From Halochromatium salexigens (GTDB taxonomy: Bacteria > Pseudomonadota > Gammaproteobacteria > Chromatiales > Chromatiaceae): a stretch of DNA of 64,000 nucleotides. Numbering within the stretch: the stretch's first letter is position 1; every line of letters starts with the position of its first letter. Where the stretch lies: positions 1-64,000 of the forward strand of contig NZ_NHSF01000074.1 in NCBI RefSeq assembly GCF_016653295.1, given 5' to 3'. The position numbers and the translations under genes are program-made. This document shows positions 27,225 through 36,391 of the stretch, one piece after another. The notes below the pieces were generated by a model. It was not told the DNA's origin and ran no database searches. It worked only from the letters and a program-made list of their open reading frames with translations.

Positions 27225-28223
27225 TCAGTTCATGGTCAGCACGAGCTTGCCGAGCGTGCCGCCGGCCTCGAGCCGACGGTGGGCGGCGGCCGCCTGTGCG
27301 AGCGGAAAGCGTTCGGCGACATGGATACGCAGCTCACCGGCGTCGATGTATTCGCCGCAGCGCCGCAGGATCTCGCCTTGGTGCGCGAGCGCGGCGGACA
27401 GGCCCTTGAGCTGGGGCGTGAGCATCAGCTCCAGGCTGATACGCAGATTGCGGTTGCGAATCTCCTTGAGATCCAGCTCCGGGCCCGGATCGAGGATGCT
27501 GACCAGATCGCCATAGACCGCCATCAACGGGATCGTCTCGCGGAACACCGCCGGCCCGACGGTATCCAGCGCGACATCCACACCCTCGCCCTGGGTCCAG
27601 TCCGCGAGCACGTCGCGCAGCGATTCCTCGCGGTAGTTGATGGCGTACTCGGCGCCGAGTTCGTGGACGAAGCTGGCCTTCTCGGCGCTGCTGATGGTGG
27701 TGGCAACGCGCGCGCCGGCGAGCCGGGCGAGCTGAATCGCCACATGACCGACGCCGCCGGCGCCGCCGTGGATCAGCACGCGCTGGCCTTCCCGCAGGCC
27801 GGCGCGGTCGAAGAGCGCCTCCCAGGCCGTGATCAGCACCAGCGGCGCGGCGGCGGCCTCGGCGAACTCCAGCGCGGCGGGCTTGGGCTGGGCGATGGTC
27901 TCATCGACCACGATGTACTCGGCATCATTGCCGTGCGGCCCGCCCAGACCACCGTGGCAGAACCAGACCGCATCGCCGGGTTGGAAGCGCGTCACGTCCG
28001 CGCCGACGGCCTCGATCACACCGGCGCCATCGCAGCCGAGCACGGCCGTGAGGGTGTCTGGGATCAGGGTGCCGCGCGAGCGAATCTTGGTATCCACTGG
28101 GTTCACCCCGGCCGCTTCCAAGCGCACCAACACCTCGGTGGCCGATTGGATCTCCGGGCGCGCTAGCTCGACCAGGGCCAAGACATCCGGCGTGCCCGGC
28201 TCACGCATCTGTATCGCCTTCAT
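27225..28223 (-). CDS. Zinc-independent alcohol dehydrogenase / quinone oxidoreductase (MDR family)
   Basis: A 332-residue medium-chain dehydrogenase/reductase close to NADPH:quinone oxidoreductases. The N-terminal GroES-like fold is followed by the nucleotide-binding Rossmann motif GGAGGVGHVAIQLARLAGA (about 150-168). The structural and catalytic zinc cysteines of classic alcohol dehydrogenases are absent; GCDGAGVIEAVG and NPVDTKIRS are typical of the quinone reductase group. Substrate is unassigned. Confidence 0.88.
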   Translation of the reverse strand: MKAIQMREPGTPDVLALVELARPEIQSATEVLVRLEAAGVNPVDTKIRSRGTLIPDTLTAVLGCDGAGVIEAVGADVTRFQPGDAVWFCHGGLGGPHGNDAEYIVVDETIAQPKPAALEFAEAAAAPLVLITAWEALFDRAGLREGQRVLIHGGAGGVGHVAIQLARLAGARVATTISSAEKASFVHELGAEYAINYREESLRDVLADWTQGEGVDVALDTVGPAVFRETIPLMAVYGDLVSILDPGPELDLKEIRNRNLRISLELMLTPQLKGLSAALAHQGEILRRCGEYIDAGELRIHVAERFPLAQAAAAHRRLEAGGTLGKLVLTMN

Positions 28224-28396
28224 TGCCTCTCCTCGCGATTGACTCGGACGAACATTGTGCAGGATGACACAGGCGTGTGTTTCCCGCTCAAGCCGCCGTT
28301 AGGGTACTCGACGGCGTTGCTCGGTGCATGCTGCCGGCGCCGAATCCCGCATGTACACTACACTGACCGAGCGGATGAGGTGACGAGTAGAACGAC

Positions 28397-28702
28397 ATGC
28401 AAATCGAACACTGGCACGCTGACCACGATGGCCCCTTGAGCGAACTGGCCTTACGGCACAAGCTCGAACGGCGCGGTTATCGCGTCTCGCGCTTCGTGTA
28501 CTCGCCCGGGATGTTCTTCCCCGCCCATGATCACGCCGAGGACAAGATCGATGCCGTGCTCTCGGGCCGCTTTCGCGTCACCATGCAAGGCTGGGAATCG
28601 GTGCTCGAGGCCGGCGACTTGGTGGTGGTGCCGAAACACGTCACCCACACGGCGGAGGTGGTCGGCGAAGAGCCCGTTGTCAGTCTCGACGGCGTTCGCT
28701 AG
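28397..28702 (+). CDS. Small cupin-domain protein
   Basis: A 101-residue single-domain cupin. The first cupin motif is FPAHDHAEDKIDAVLSGRF with metal-type ligands His, His, Glu-like Asp, and the second contains GDLVVVPKHVTHTAEV. Such small cupins are metal-binding sensors, isomerases or uncharacterised. It lies 35 bp upstream of the CbiX-like gene on the same strand and may be co-transcribed with it. The 173 bp upstream, shared with the divergent oxidoreductase gene, presumably hold the promoter, which I could not define. Confidence 0.82.
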   Translation: MQIEHWHADHDGPLSELALRHKLERRGYRVSRFVYSPGMFFPAHDHAEDKIDAVLSGRFRVTMQGWESVLEAGDLVVVPKHVTHTAEVVGEEPVVSLDGVR

Positions 28703-28737
28703 TTTGCATGACACACTGAGGAAGGATCTAGCCACCG

Positions 28738-29604
28738 ATGCCAACCATCATGCTCGTCGACAACGGCTCCAGCCGGCCCGATGCGACCCTGGCACTGCGG
28801 GGCCTCAGCGATGCGCTCGCGCAGCGGCTCGGCCAGCCGGTGCATCCGGTCTCGCTGGCGCATTCCTCGAAGGTGCCGGCGCAGGCGCTCGATGGACGGC
28901 CCGCCGACACGCTCGAACCCTTTCTCCTGCGTCAAGCCGCTGCCGGCGCGCAGGACTTTCTCGCCGTGCCGCTGTTCTTCGGTCCGAGCCGGGCCCTGAC
29001 GAGGCTGATTCCGCAGACGGTCGCCCGAGTCGCTGATGCTGGCCCGCAGGTTCGGGTCGAGGTCGCCGATGAACTCTGCCCGCTGCCACGCGGCGAGCCG
29101 CGCTTGGCGGCGATCCTCGATCGCTCGATTCGCACGGCGATGCGCTCCCTCGACACAGGAACGCGCATCCAGGCGCTCCTGGTCGATCATGGCTCGCCGA
29201 TTCCGGCGGTGTCAGCGGTGCGCCACTGGCTGGCGGGTCGATTGAAGTGCCTCGCGCGCGGTGATTATCAGCTCGGCGAGGCGGCGATGGAGCGCCGCCC
29301 TGGGGCCGATTATGCGTTCAACGGTGCCTTGCTCGAAGAAGCGCTGGAGGCGATCGGCAAGGAGCAGGCGCAGGCTCAGGCTCAGGTGGTGATTGGGATG
29401 CAGTTCATCGGGCCTGGGCGCCATGCGGGCCGCCATGGTGATGTCGAGCAGATCTGTGCGCAGGCGCGGGCGCGATTTCCCGGTTTGGAGATCCGTATCT
29501 CGCCGCTCGTGGGGGAGGATGAGGCGCTGATCGATCTCTTGATCGAACGCGCCGAGCAGCGGTTGCAAGCGCGTGGCGGGGCGTCCCTGCTCCGCCATGG
29601 ATAG
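28738..29604 (+). CDS. Double CbiX-like sirohydrochlorin chelatase domain protein
   Basis: A 288-residue protein made of two repeats of the CbiX fold (about 1-135 and 143-280). CbiX proteins insert Co or Fe into sirohydrochlorin for B12 or siroheme synthesis, using one His in an HGS motif and a second in a PGRHxxxD motif. Here the C-terminal repeat has both (H151 in VDHGSP, H229 in GPGRHAGRHGDV), while the N-terminal repeat has lost both (VDNGSS at 7-12, and FFGPSRALT at about 80-88). Either the first half is structural or the protein binds a different ligand. No other tetrapyrrole gene is adjacent. Confidence 0.78.
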   Translation: MPTIMLVDNGSSRPDATLALRGLSDALAQRLGQPVHPVSLAHSSKVPAQALDGRPADTLEPFLLRQAAAGAQDFLAVPLFFGPSRALTRLIPQTVARVADAGPQVRVEVADELCPLPRGEPRLAAILDRSIRTAMRSLDTGTRIQALLVDHGSPIPAVSAVRHWLAGRLKCLARGDYQLGEAAMERRPGADYAFNGALLEEALEAIGKEQAQAQAQVVIGMQFIGPGRHAGRHGDVEQICAQARARFPGLEIRISPLVGEDEALIDLLIERAEQRLQARGGASLLRHG

Positions 29605-29614
29605 CCGCAGGGGG

Positions 29615-30028
29615 CTAGTCCTGGGCGTTGATGGGGCGCAGGTGATTGATCTTGAAGGAATAGCGATCGTCTTTATCGCTTGGGTCCAGCCCCAGTGCGA
29701 GCATCTTCTGCTTCATCCAGGCCGGTAGCACACCGCGTGAATAGACGTTATTGGGATTGTCCGGATCAACGTAGAGGGTATAACGACCGGAGCCGGATTT
29801 CCCGGTTTTCTTGATCCCCGCACCGCGCCGGCGGCGTGGTGTGAGCTGATCGGCGATCTCGTCGACATCGTGACCGCGCTCATTGATCATGGCGTGGATC
29901 TCTTGCACCAGCTCGAGCTTTTCCGCTTCCCAACGTTCGTTGAGCGCCTGCTTGAGTTGTGCTTCTTTTTGTTTGGTTTGTTGAATCTGGCTTTGCAGCT
30001 CTTCAGCTGAAAGATGTTGATATTCCAC
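29615..30028 (-). CDS. H-NS family nucleoid-associated protein (HvrA-like)
   Basis: A 137-residue protein with an N-terminal helical oligomerisation region (about 5-60, LQSQIQQTKQKEAQLKQAL), a basic linker (PRRRRGAGIKKTGK) and a C-terminal DNA-binding domain. The core is related to the H-NS RGRTPA loop but reads YVDPDNPNNVYSRGVLPAW, like HvrA/BpH3-type proteins. Such proteins bind AT-rich curved DNA and repress horizontally acquired or light/oxygen-controlled genes. It starts with GTG at 30028 with GGAGG eight bases upstream. Confidence 0.85.
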   Translation of the reverse strand: MEYQHLSAEELQSQIQQTKQKEAQLKQALNERWEAEKLELVQEIHAMINERGHDVDEIADQLTPRRRRGAGIKKTGKSGSGRYTLYVDPDNPNNVYSRGVLPAWMKQKMLALGLDPSDKDDRYSFKINHLRPINAQD

Positions 30029-30357
30029 TAATCGCCTCCGGGGCGGATGAATCTGAAACTACTAAGCCCAGCACGTGCGAAGCCCGTGCCGGGTGTGATG
30101 TAACCGAGTTGATCAGTCTGCGAGAATCGCCGGAACGTCGAACCTCGCTCGCCGAGCGCGAGCTTGCCGCAGACTTCGAATGGCGCAATGACCAGGGTGG
30201 TGAGCTAGGCCTGTTGCATGATAAATGCTGACGGATACCCTGTTCCGACAGTCCGTTCATGGTCACTGATCTTAATTTAAACAGAACCGAGAAAAAGTCA
30301 AGTAAAACCGGACAAGCAGATCCCTTTTTGCCTAACCGATCACGAGGACAAACCCTG
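30029..30357. other. 329-bp divergent intergenic region
   Basis: This gap lies between the H-NS-like gene and the DUF2177 gene, which point away from each other. The part near 30265-30310 is AT-rich and carries the candidate hns promoter listed separately. Near the DUF2177 start is GAGGA. The remaining 230 bp contain no coding frame that I would support and no clear repeat or hairpin. Confidence 0.7.
30274..30301 (-). promoter_or_regulatory. Candidate promoter of the H-NS-like gene
   Basis: On the minus strand TTGACT (30301-30296, five of six consensus bases), a 16-bp spacer and TAAATT (30279-30274, four of six) precede the GTG start by about 245 bp. Position in an AT-rich segment and direction fit; the long leader would be an untranslated region, which could allow autoregulation. 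Confidence 0.4.
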
Positions 30358-30759
30358 ATGCTGTTCTATCTCAAACTCTACCTACTGACCCTACCCGTTT
30401 TCTTTCTCATCGATCTGCTCTGGCTCGGCGTCGTCGCGCGCGGGATCTATCGCAATAATCTCGGGCATCTCCTCGCTGAGCGGGTGGATTGGGCTGCCGC
30501 CATCATCTTCTACCTGATCTATATCGCCGGCATCTTATTATTTGCCGTCGCCCCTGGATTGGCGGCCGACTCACTGCGCAAAACTGCCCTTTTGGCGGCA
30601 GGCTTCGGCTTTTTCACCTATGCCACTTATGAACTCACCAATCGCGCAACCCTGCCGAACTGGCCACTGAAGATCGTCCTGATCGACACCCTCTGGGGCG
30701 TGGTGCTCTGCACCCTGGTGGCCATAGCCGCCCACCTCATCGGCAAGCAGTTGCGCTAA
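30358..30759 (+). CDS. DUF2177-family inner membrane protein
   Basis: A 133-residue integral membrane protein with four hydrophobic helices (about 2-24, 42-60, 68-88 and 100-122). The segments FLIDLLWLGVVARGIYRN and FFTYATYELTNRATLPNWP, with WPLKIVLIDTLWG after them, are diagnostic of DUF2177. The function is unknown. ATG 30358 has GAGGA nine bases upstream; a longer frame upstream is not supported. Confidence 0.88.
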   Translation: MLFYLKLYLLTLPVFFLIDLLWLGVVARGIYRNNLGHLLAERVDWAAAIIFYLIYIAGILLFAVAPGLAADSLRKTALLAAGFGFFTYATYELTNRATLPNWPLKIVLIDTLWGVVLCTLVAIAAHLIGKQLR

Positions 30760-30765
30760 GACAAT

Positions 30766-30996
30766 TCAATCTCGCTGGAGCCGATAGCGGGTCCCGCAAT
30801 AAGGACAAATGAGTTCACCACTGGGTTCCTCATCGATCGGCAAATAGACCCGAGGGTGCATGTTCCAGACCTCATCGCCGGGCAGCGGACAGCTCAGCGG
30901 GAGGTCTTTCAGGGTGACCAGGCGCGCGTTGGTATCCGCGGGCGGTGGCTTGACACCGGCGGTGTCGAGGGCAGGATCGACGATCTGTTCTTGCAT
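30766..30996 (-). CDS. Small zinc-finger (zf-CHCC) protein
   Basis: A 76-residue protein with a C-terminal zinc site of the CHCC type: a Cys in SCPLP, a His in MHPRVYL, and CPYC at the end of ELICPYCGTRYRL. The family is related to the mitochondrial complex I accessory subunit NDUFS6 and often lies downstream of ilvE in gammaproteobacteria, as it does here (28 bp gap). The role in bacteria is not established. Confidence 0.85.
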   Translation of the reverse strand: MQEQIVDPALDTAGVKPPPADTNARLVTLKDLPLSCPLPGDEVWNMHPRVYLPIDEEPSGELICPYCGTRYRLQRD

Positions 30997-31024
30997 TGAA
31001 TCACTCTCTATTCAGCACCCTGGC

Positions 31025-31945
31025 TCAGAGGTAGGTGAGCCACTCGGTATGGGCGTCGCTATGGTCTTGCACAACGTCGAAATACATCGATTGCAGCTGC
31101 TCGGTGATAGGACCGCGGGTGCCGGAGCCGATCTCACGACCATCGACCGAGCGAATCGGCGTCACCTCGGCGGCGGTGCCGGTGAAGAAGGCCTCATCGG
31201 CGATATAGACCTCATCGCGCGTGATGCGCTTGGTCACCACCTCGAGCCCGACCTGAGCGGCGAGGGTCATGATGGTGCGTCGGGTAATGCCATCCAGCGC
31301 CGAGGTCAGCTCGGGCGTATAGAGCACCCCATCGCGCACCAGGAAGACGTTCTCGCCACTGCCCTCGGTCACATAGCCTTCGGCGTCGAGCAGCAAGGCC
31401 TCGTCATAGCCATCGCGGATGGCTTCCTGCAGGGCCATCATCGAGTTCATGTAATTGCCATTCGCCTTGGCCCGGCACATGGTGGCATTGACATGATGGC
31501 GCGTGAATGACGAGACGCGCACGCGAATGCCCTGCGTGATGGTCTCCTCGCCGAGGTACGAGCCCCAGTCCCAGGCGGCCACGATGCAGTGCACGCGCAG
31601 ATTATCGGCGCGCAAGCCCATGCCCTCGGAACCATAGAAACACATTGGGCGGATATAGGCCGAGCGCAGGCCGTTTTCACGCACCGCCAGACATTGCGCC
31701 TCATCGAGGGTCGCGCGGTCATAAGGGATCGTCATGCCGAGGATGTGCGCGGAGTTGAACAGACGCTGCGTGTGATCCTGCAGCCGAAAGATCGCCGGAC
31801 CGCGCGCGGTTTCATAGGCGCGCACACCCTCGAACACGCCCATCCCATAATGCAGGGTATGGGTGAGTACATGCACTTGGGCCTCACGCCAGGGCACAAC
31901 CTTGCCGTCGTGCCAAATGAGACCATCACGATCGTGCATCGTCAT
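31025..31945 (-). CDS. ilvE: Branched-chain amino acid aminotransferase
   Basis: A 306-residue fold-type IV PLP enzyme that transaminates the 2-oxo acids of leucine, isoleucine and valine. Landmarks are HTLHYGMGVFEGVRAY, CRAKANGNYMNSMMA with the PLP lysine, TEGSGENVF, and EVTPIRSVDGREIG near the end. Length and order match class IV IlvE. It lies in a minus-strand series glnE-ilvE-zf-CHCC. Confidence 0.95.
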   Translation of the reverse strand: MTMHDRDGLIWHDGKVVPWREAQVHVLTHTLHYGMGVFEGVRAYETARGPAIFRLQDHTQRLFNSAHILGMTIPYDRATLDEAQCLAVRENGLRSAYIRPMCFYGSEGMGLRADNLRVHCIVAAWDWGSYLGEETITQGIRVRVSSFTRHHVNATMCRAKANGNYMNSMMALQEAIRDGYDEALLLDAEGYVTEGSGENVFLVRDGVLYTPELTSALDGITRRTIMTLAAQVGLEVVTKRITRDEVYIADEAFFTGTAAEVTPIRSVDGREIGSGTRGPITEQLQSMYFDVVQDHSDAHTEWLTYL

Positions 31946-32030
31946 TGTTGTGAAACTCCGCTTCCAAAGGCCCGCAGGGCGCAGGCGTGATGAGACCGCA
32001 GGTTGGCTGCGATCAGCTCTAGGGCTCGCG

Positions 32031-34877
32031 CTATGACGCCATCAACTGGTGCCAAATGGCGATCACGGCGGCCCGCTCCAGGCCGAGTCGAGCCTCCTCG
32101 ACCAAACCGGCGGTATCCTGCAGCGCACGGCGATGATAGGCGGCGCGCAGGGCCTTGTAGGCCGAGGTCAAATCGGCGCCGACCGCGTCCGCCAAGAGGC
32201 CCAATCGGATCAGCGTCTCGAGCAACCGGATATTATCGGTCCAGCGCGTGAGATCAGGATGCTCACGGGCCCAGCGCAGAACCGCGTATTGGACCATAAA
32301 TTCGATGTCGGCAATACCACCCGCGCCCTGTTTGAGATCAAACCAACCCGCGCGCGTCTTATCCAGATTGGCGCGCATCTTCGCGCGCATGCTGCGGACC
32401 TCCTCGCGTAGCGGCTCCGGTTCGCGCGCGCGCTGTAGGATCTCGGCGCGCACGCGCCCAAAGCGCTCGCCCAGGCGCGGATCGCCGGCGATGGGCCGCG
32501 CCCGCACCAGGGCTTGATGCTCCCAGGTCCAGGCGCTCTCGACCTGATAATCGGCAAAGGACGCCAACGAGCGCGCGATCCGGCCCTTATTGCCATCCGG
32601 GCGCAGGCGCATGTCGACCTCATAGAGCACGCCGGAATAAGTCGGCGTGGTCATCACATGGATCAGCCGCTGGCCAAGGCGCACATAGAACTGCTCGCTG
32701 GCCACCGGCCTGGGGCCCTCGGTCATGGTGCCAGCGCACGCCTCGTCGTAGACGAACACCAGATCGAGATCGGAGTTGTAGCCAAGCTCGATGCCGCCGA
32801 CCTTGCCGTAACCGATGACGCTGAAGCCCGGCGCCGTGCGATCGGTCCCGGGCGGGCTGCCGTGGCGTTCGACTAAGTCGTGCCAGGCGATCTCCAGGCT
32901 GCGCGCGGTGGTGACCTCGGCGATCTCGGTGAGATAGTCACTCACCACCATCAGCGGGATGGCGCCGGTGACATCGGCCGCCGCGACGCGCAAGCGGTTG
33001 CCTTCGGCGAATTGTCGCAGGCGCTCCATGCGCTGCTCGAGATCGCTCGCCTCGACGCCGGAGAGCAGCTGATCGAGTTCCTGCTCGAGCGCGGCCCGAT
33101 GCAGGGGCTCGAACAGCCGGCGGGGATCGAGCAACTCATCGAGCAGCAGCGGCTGGCGGGCGGTGCGCTCACCGAACCATGGGCTCTTGGCGCTGAGCCG
33201 CACCAGTTGATGCAGGGCATCGGGATGCTCGGCGAGCAGATCCAGATAGGCGGTGCGCCCCAGCACGGCCTCCAGCACCTTGAGCACGCGACCGAGCGTG
33301 AGGTCGGGCGCGCCACAGGCGGCGACTTCCTCGAGCAAGCGCGGCATGACCAGCCCCAAGCGGGCGAGTCCGCGGTTCGACAGGCCCCGGCGGTCGGCGG
33401 TCTCGTGGAAATCGAGGATCGCTCGCCAGGCCGACTCGGCCTCCTCGAAGCCGGCCGCTTCCAACAGCGTGAGCGCCTCGGCCTGTTCCGGCGCCCGCTC
33501 CCAGAGGCAAGCCACCGAGGTTGCGGTTCGCGGCGGCTCATCGGGGTCGGCGAAGACCTCATCGAAATGCCGTTGCACGCGCGCGCGATGCGCGTCGAGA
33601 TCCGCCGCGAACGCATCCCACTCGGCATAGCCCATCGAGCGGGCCAAGCGCTCACGCGCCGGGGCGGCGCTCGGCAGCGAATGCGTCTGCTCGTCGCGCC
33701 AGGCCTGCAGGCGATTCTCGGTCAGGCGCAGGAAGCGATAGGCGGCGCTCAGCTCGGTCACCGTGTCGGGCTCCAGCAGGCCCTTGTCGCCGAGCAGGGC
33801 CAGCACCTGCTGGATGGGGCGCACCTGCAGCTCCGGCTCGCGGCCACCACGGATCAATTGAAACGATTGGCCGATGAACTCGATCTCGCGGATACCGCCA
33901 GGGCCGAGCTTGATATTGTCGGCCATGCCCTTGCGCCTGAGTTCGCGGTCGATCAGCCCCTTGAGATGGCGCAGCGAGGCGATGGCGCCGAAATCCAGAT
34001 ACCGGCGATAGACGAAGGGCCGCAACATCGCCTCGAGATCGGCCTGATCCTCGGGCGGTCCGGCCACGACCCGGGCCTTGGTCATCGCATAGCGCTCCCA
34101 TTCACGCGCCTGCGAATGATAGTAGCCCTCCATCGCATCGAAGCTCATCGCCAGCGGGCCGGCATCGCCGAACGGCCGCAGCCGGGTATCGACGCGAAAC
34201 ACGAAGCCATCGACGGTCTTGGCGTTGAGTGCTTTGACCAGGCGCTGACAGAGGCGACCAAAGAACTGCTCGACGCTCAACTCGCGTGGACCCTCCGCCA
34301 CCCGCCCGGCGCTCGGGAAGGCGAAGATCAGGTCGATATCCGAGGACAGGTTCAGCTCACGCGCGCCGAGCTTGCCCATGCCCAACACCAGCAGCGACTG
34401 TGGCCGCCCGTGGCCATCCTCGGGCATGCCCAGTTCGGCGCGCGTCCAGGGCTCGAGCAGGCGCAGACTCTCGCGGATGCAGCTATCGGCAAGCGCCGTC
34501 AGATCCTCGAGGGTCTCGTCCAGCGCCGCCCAGCCGGCCAGGTCACGAAAGACGATGCGCAGCATCTGTTGGCGCCGGAAGTGGCGCAGGATCTGCTGCA
34601 GCTGCGCTTCATCGGCGACCTCGGCGAGCGCCGCGCGCAGTCGTTCGCTCATCTGCTCGGCGCTGGAAGCGCGGCGCAGCGCCCCACTCTCGAGCAATTC
34701 GGCCAGGCTGTGCGGATGGCGGGCAGCGGTCAGGGCAACGAATTCACTGCCCTCCCAGACGCGTGCACGCGCCGCTGTGAAGGCCTGATCCCGAGGCACC
34801 TCGAGGCCCTGCTCCAGCGCCCAATCGCACCACTGTTGCCAATGGCTGTCGTTTGCGCTCTCTTGGATCTCTTGCAT
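32031..34877 (-). CDS. glnE: Bifunctional glutamine synthetase adenylyltransferase/adenylyl-removing enzyme
   Basis: A 948-residue enzyme that attaches and removes AMP on glutamine synthetase, adjusting ammonia assimilation. Two nucleotidyltransferase domains are seen, each with the GS(x)9DxD-like signature: LNLSSDIDLIFAFP in the N-terminal (adenylyl-removing) half and LGYNSDLDLVFVYDE in the C-terminal (adenylylating) half, each followed by a helical PII-responsive region. ATG 34877 is preferred; a TTG at 34901 is in frame. It follows cpoB by 34 bp, so the Tol-Pal transcript may run into glnE. Confidence 0.96.
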   Translation of the reverse strand: MQEIQESANDSHWQQWCDWALEQGLEVPRDQAFTAARARVWEGSEFVALTAARHPHSLAELLESGALRRASSAEQMSERLRAALAEVADEAQLQQILRHFRRQQMLRIVFRDLAGWAALDETLEDLTALADSCIRESLRLLEPWTRAELGMPEDGHGRPQSLLVLGMGKLGARELNLSSDIDLIFAFPSAGRVAEGPRELSVEQFFGRLCQRLVKALNAKTVDGFVFRVDTRLRPFGDAGPLAMSFDAMEGYYHSQAREWERYAMTKARVVAGPPEDQADLEAMLRPFVYRRYLDFGAIASLRHLKGLIDRELRRKGMADNIKLGPGGIREIEFIGQSFQLIRGGREPELQVRPIQQVLALLGDKGLLEPDTVTELSAAYRFLRLTENRLQAWRDEQTHSLPSAAPARERLARSMGYAEWDAFAADLDAHRARVQRHFDEVFADPDEPPRTATSVACLWERAPEQAEALTLLEAAGFEEAESAWRAILDFHETADRRGLSNRGLARLGLVMPRLLEEVAACGAPDLTLGRVLKVLEAVLGRTAYLDLLAEHPDALHQLVRLSAKSPWFGERTARQPLLLDELLDPRRLFEPLHRAALEQELDQLLSGVEASDLEQRMERLRQFAEGNRLRVAAADVTGAIPLMVVSDYLTEIAEVTTARSLEIAWHDLVERHGSPPGTDRTAPGFSVIGYGKVGGIELGYNSDLDLVFVYDEACAGTMTEGPRPVASEQFYVRLGQRLIHVMTTPTYSGVLYEVDMRLRPDGNKGRIARSLASFADYQVESAWTWEHQALVRARPIAGDPRLGERFGRVRAEILQRAREPEPLREEVRSMRAKMRANLDKTRAGWFDLKQGAGGIADIEFMVQYAVLRWAREHPDLTRWTDNIRLLETLIRLGLLADAVGADLTSAYKALRAAYHRRALQDTAGLVEEARLGLERAAVIAIWHQLMAS

Positions 34878-34911
34878 CAGTGCGGGCGAAGCGGGGTACA
34901 AGGTTCAGGAT

Positions 34912-35829
34912 TCATGGTTGTTCGCGCTGCATGCGATCCAGCCGCCCTTGCGCAAGGCGCGCCTCGGTGGTCTGCGGGAAACGCCTCACCACTTCCTCGA
35001 GCACGCGGCGGGCCGCATCGAACTCATCCTGTTCATAGGACACATAGCCGAGCTTGAGCATCGCTGCCGGAACCTTGGGGCTCTGCGGATAGTCGGTGAT
35101 CAACTGACTGAATGCGCGCTGCGCGGCCGGGTAATCCTGAGTCACATAACCGATTTCGCCCAGCCAATAGCGGCCGTTATCGGCGAATTGCCCCTGCGGA
35201 TAGCGCTCGACCATGTCGCTGAAGGCGCTGCGGGCCGCCGCATAGTCGCGCGCCTTGAGCCGCTCGAAGGCCTCGCGATACTGCTCGCGCTCGCCCCCGC
35301 TGGAAGTCTCCGGCGCTGGCAGCCCGAGCAGGCCGGGGTCCACCGGGCGCACCCGCTCGCGCTCGGATGTCAACGCGGCTTGTCCAGGCAGGACAAAGGC
35401 AGGCTCATTCGGCCCGCCATCGGCGGCCGGGTCGAATGAGAGCGAGCTGGGGCTGGGTAAACGGCTGCTGTCGCGTTCGTCGGCGCCGAAGCGGCTTGAC
35501 GCGGGCGCCCGGGACTCAGGCTGGGGCTCAGGCTGGGGCTCAAACTGGGGCTCAAACTGGGACTCAAACGACGCCCCCCCGATCCCTTCCCGTCGTAACA
35601 GATACTGCTGGGTCTCGACTTGGCCGCGCAGCTCCTGCACCTCCTGCTGGAGCTGCTGGAGCTGCAATAACAGCTCGGAGAGCGAGCGCTCGTTCAGCAT
35701 CCGCTCGAGCCGGGACAGACGCGCCTCGACGGCGGGCTCGACGGCCAGCGCCGGATTCAGCGCCGTGGTCAGGATCATCAGCACCAGTGCTAGTGCCATC
35801 GACGCCAGGAAAGGACGAGATTGCCGCAT
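34912..35829 (-). CDS. cpoB: Cell division coordinator CpoB (YbgF)
   Basis: A 305-residue periplasmic protein that links outer-membrane constriction by Tol-Pal with septal peptidoglycan synthesis. A signal peptide (about 8-28) precedes a trimerisation coiled coil (about 33-75, LLLQLQQLQQEVQELRGQVE). Three TPR repeats occupy about 185-300 (EAFERLKARDYAAARSAFSD and two more). Between them is a disordered linker with FEPQFEPQPEPQPE, encoded by degenerate 12-bp repeats near 35520-35570. It starts 13 bp after the pal stop. Confidence 0.93.
   Translation of the reverse strand: MRQSRPFLASMALALVLMILTTALNPALAVEPAVEARLSRLERMLNERSLSELLLQLQQLQQEVQELRGQVETQQYLLRREGIGGASFESQFEPQFEPQPEPQPESRAPASSRFGADERDSSRLPSPSSLSFDPAADGGPNEPAFVLPGQAALTSERERVRPVDPGLLGLPAPETSSGGEREQYREAFERLKARDYAAARSAFSDMVERYPQGQFADNGRYWLGEIGYVTQDYPAAQRAFSQLITDYPQSPKVPAAMLKLGYVSYEQDEFDAARRVLEEVVRRFPQTTEARLAQGRLDRMQREQP
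35520..35575 (-). repeat. Degenerate 12-bp tandem repeat inside cpoB
   Basis: About four consecutive units close to CTCAGGCTGGGG / CTCAAACTGGGG encode the QFEPQPEP-type linker. Copies differ at two or three positions. The 12-bp length keeps the frame, so gain or loss of units would only alter linker length. Confidence 0.75.
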
Positions 35830-35842
35830 CAGGGGCCGCCTC

Positions 35843-36361
35843 TCAGTAGACCAGCTCGACGCGGCGATTCTCGCGCCAAGCACTTTCAGTGCGCCCCGGA
35901 TTGGCCGGGCGCTCCTCCCCATAACTGAGGCTGCTCAGCCGCTCGCCAGGGGCACCCTCGGCCATCAGAAAACGTCGCACCGCCTGGCTGCGTCGTTCCC
36001 CTAGGGCCAGGTTGTACTCGCGCGTGCCACGCTCATCGGTGTGGCCCTCGAGCCTGACCTCGGCCTCCGGGGTCTTGTAGAGGTAATCGGCATGCGCGCG
36101 CAGCAGATCGGCATATTGCGGCTGGATCGTCGTGGCGTCATAGTCGAAATAGATCACCTTCCGAAAGAGCGGACTCGCAGGATCATCGAGCGGCGAGCGC
36201 TCGCGCTCCTCGGCCGCGCCCGCCCAGGCGCCCGCGCCATCCCTGGAGGCATCCAAATCCTCGGCGCTCGGCGCCTCCGGCAGCGGTGGTCTCGACGTTG
36301 CACAGGCACTGAGCACCAAGCTCGCGGCGACGAGCAACAACGAAAGCGGTCGATCGATCAT
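35843..36361 (-). CDS. pal: Peptidoglycan-associated lipoprotein Pal
   Basis: A 172-residue outer-membrane lipoprotein binding peptidoglycan and TolB. The lipobox is VLSAC (about 16-20). After an acidic linker comes an OmpA-like domain with IYFDYDATTIQPQY, the peptidoglycan-binding HTDERGTREYNLALGERRS (Asp and Arg contacts to diaminopimelate), and SYGEERPANPG. It follows tolB by 30 bp and precedes cpoB by 13 bp. Confidence 0.97.
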   Translation of the reverse strand: MIDRPLSLLLVAASLVLSACATSRPPLPEAPSAEDLDASRDGAGAWAGAAEERERSPLDDPASPLFRKVIYFDYDATTIQPQYADLLRAHADYLYKTPEAEVRLEGHTDERGTREYNLALGERRSQAVRRFLMAEGAPGERLSSLSYGEERPANPGRTESAWRENRRVELVY

Positions 36362-36391
36362 GCAGACCCTGCGATGGTAGTGGGAAGAGAT

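Noticed and set aside
32880-35057. A 725-codon plus-strand frame opposite glnE
   Set aside because: Antisense to the two catalytic domains of glnE, with no domain signature; length is a consequence of high GC.
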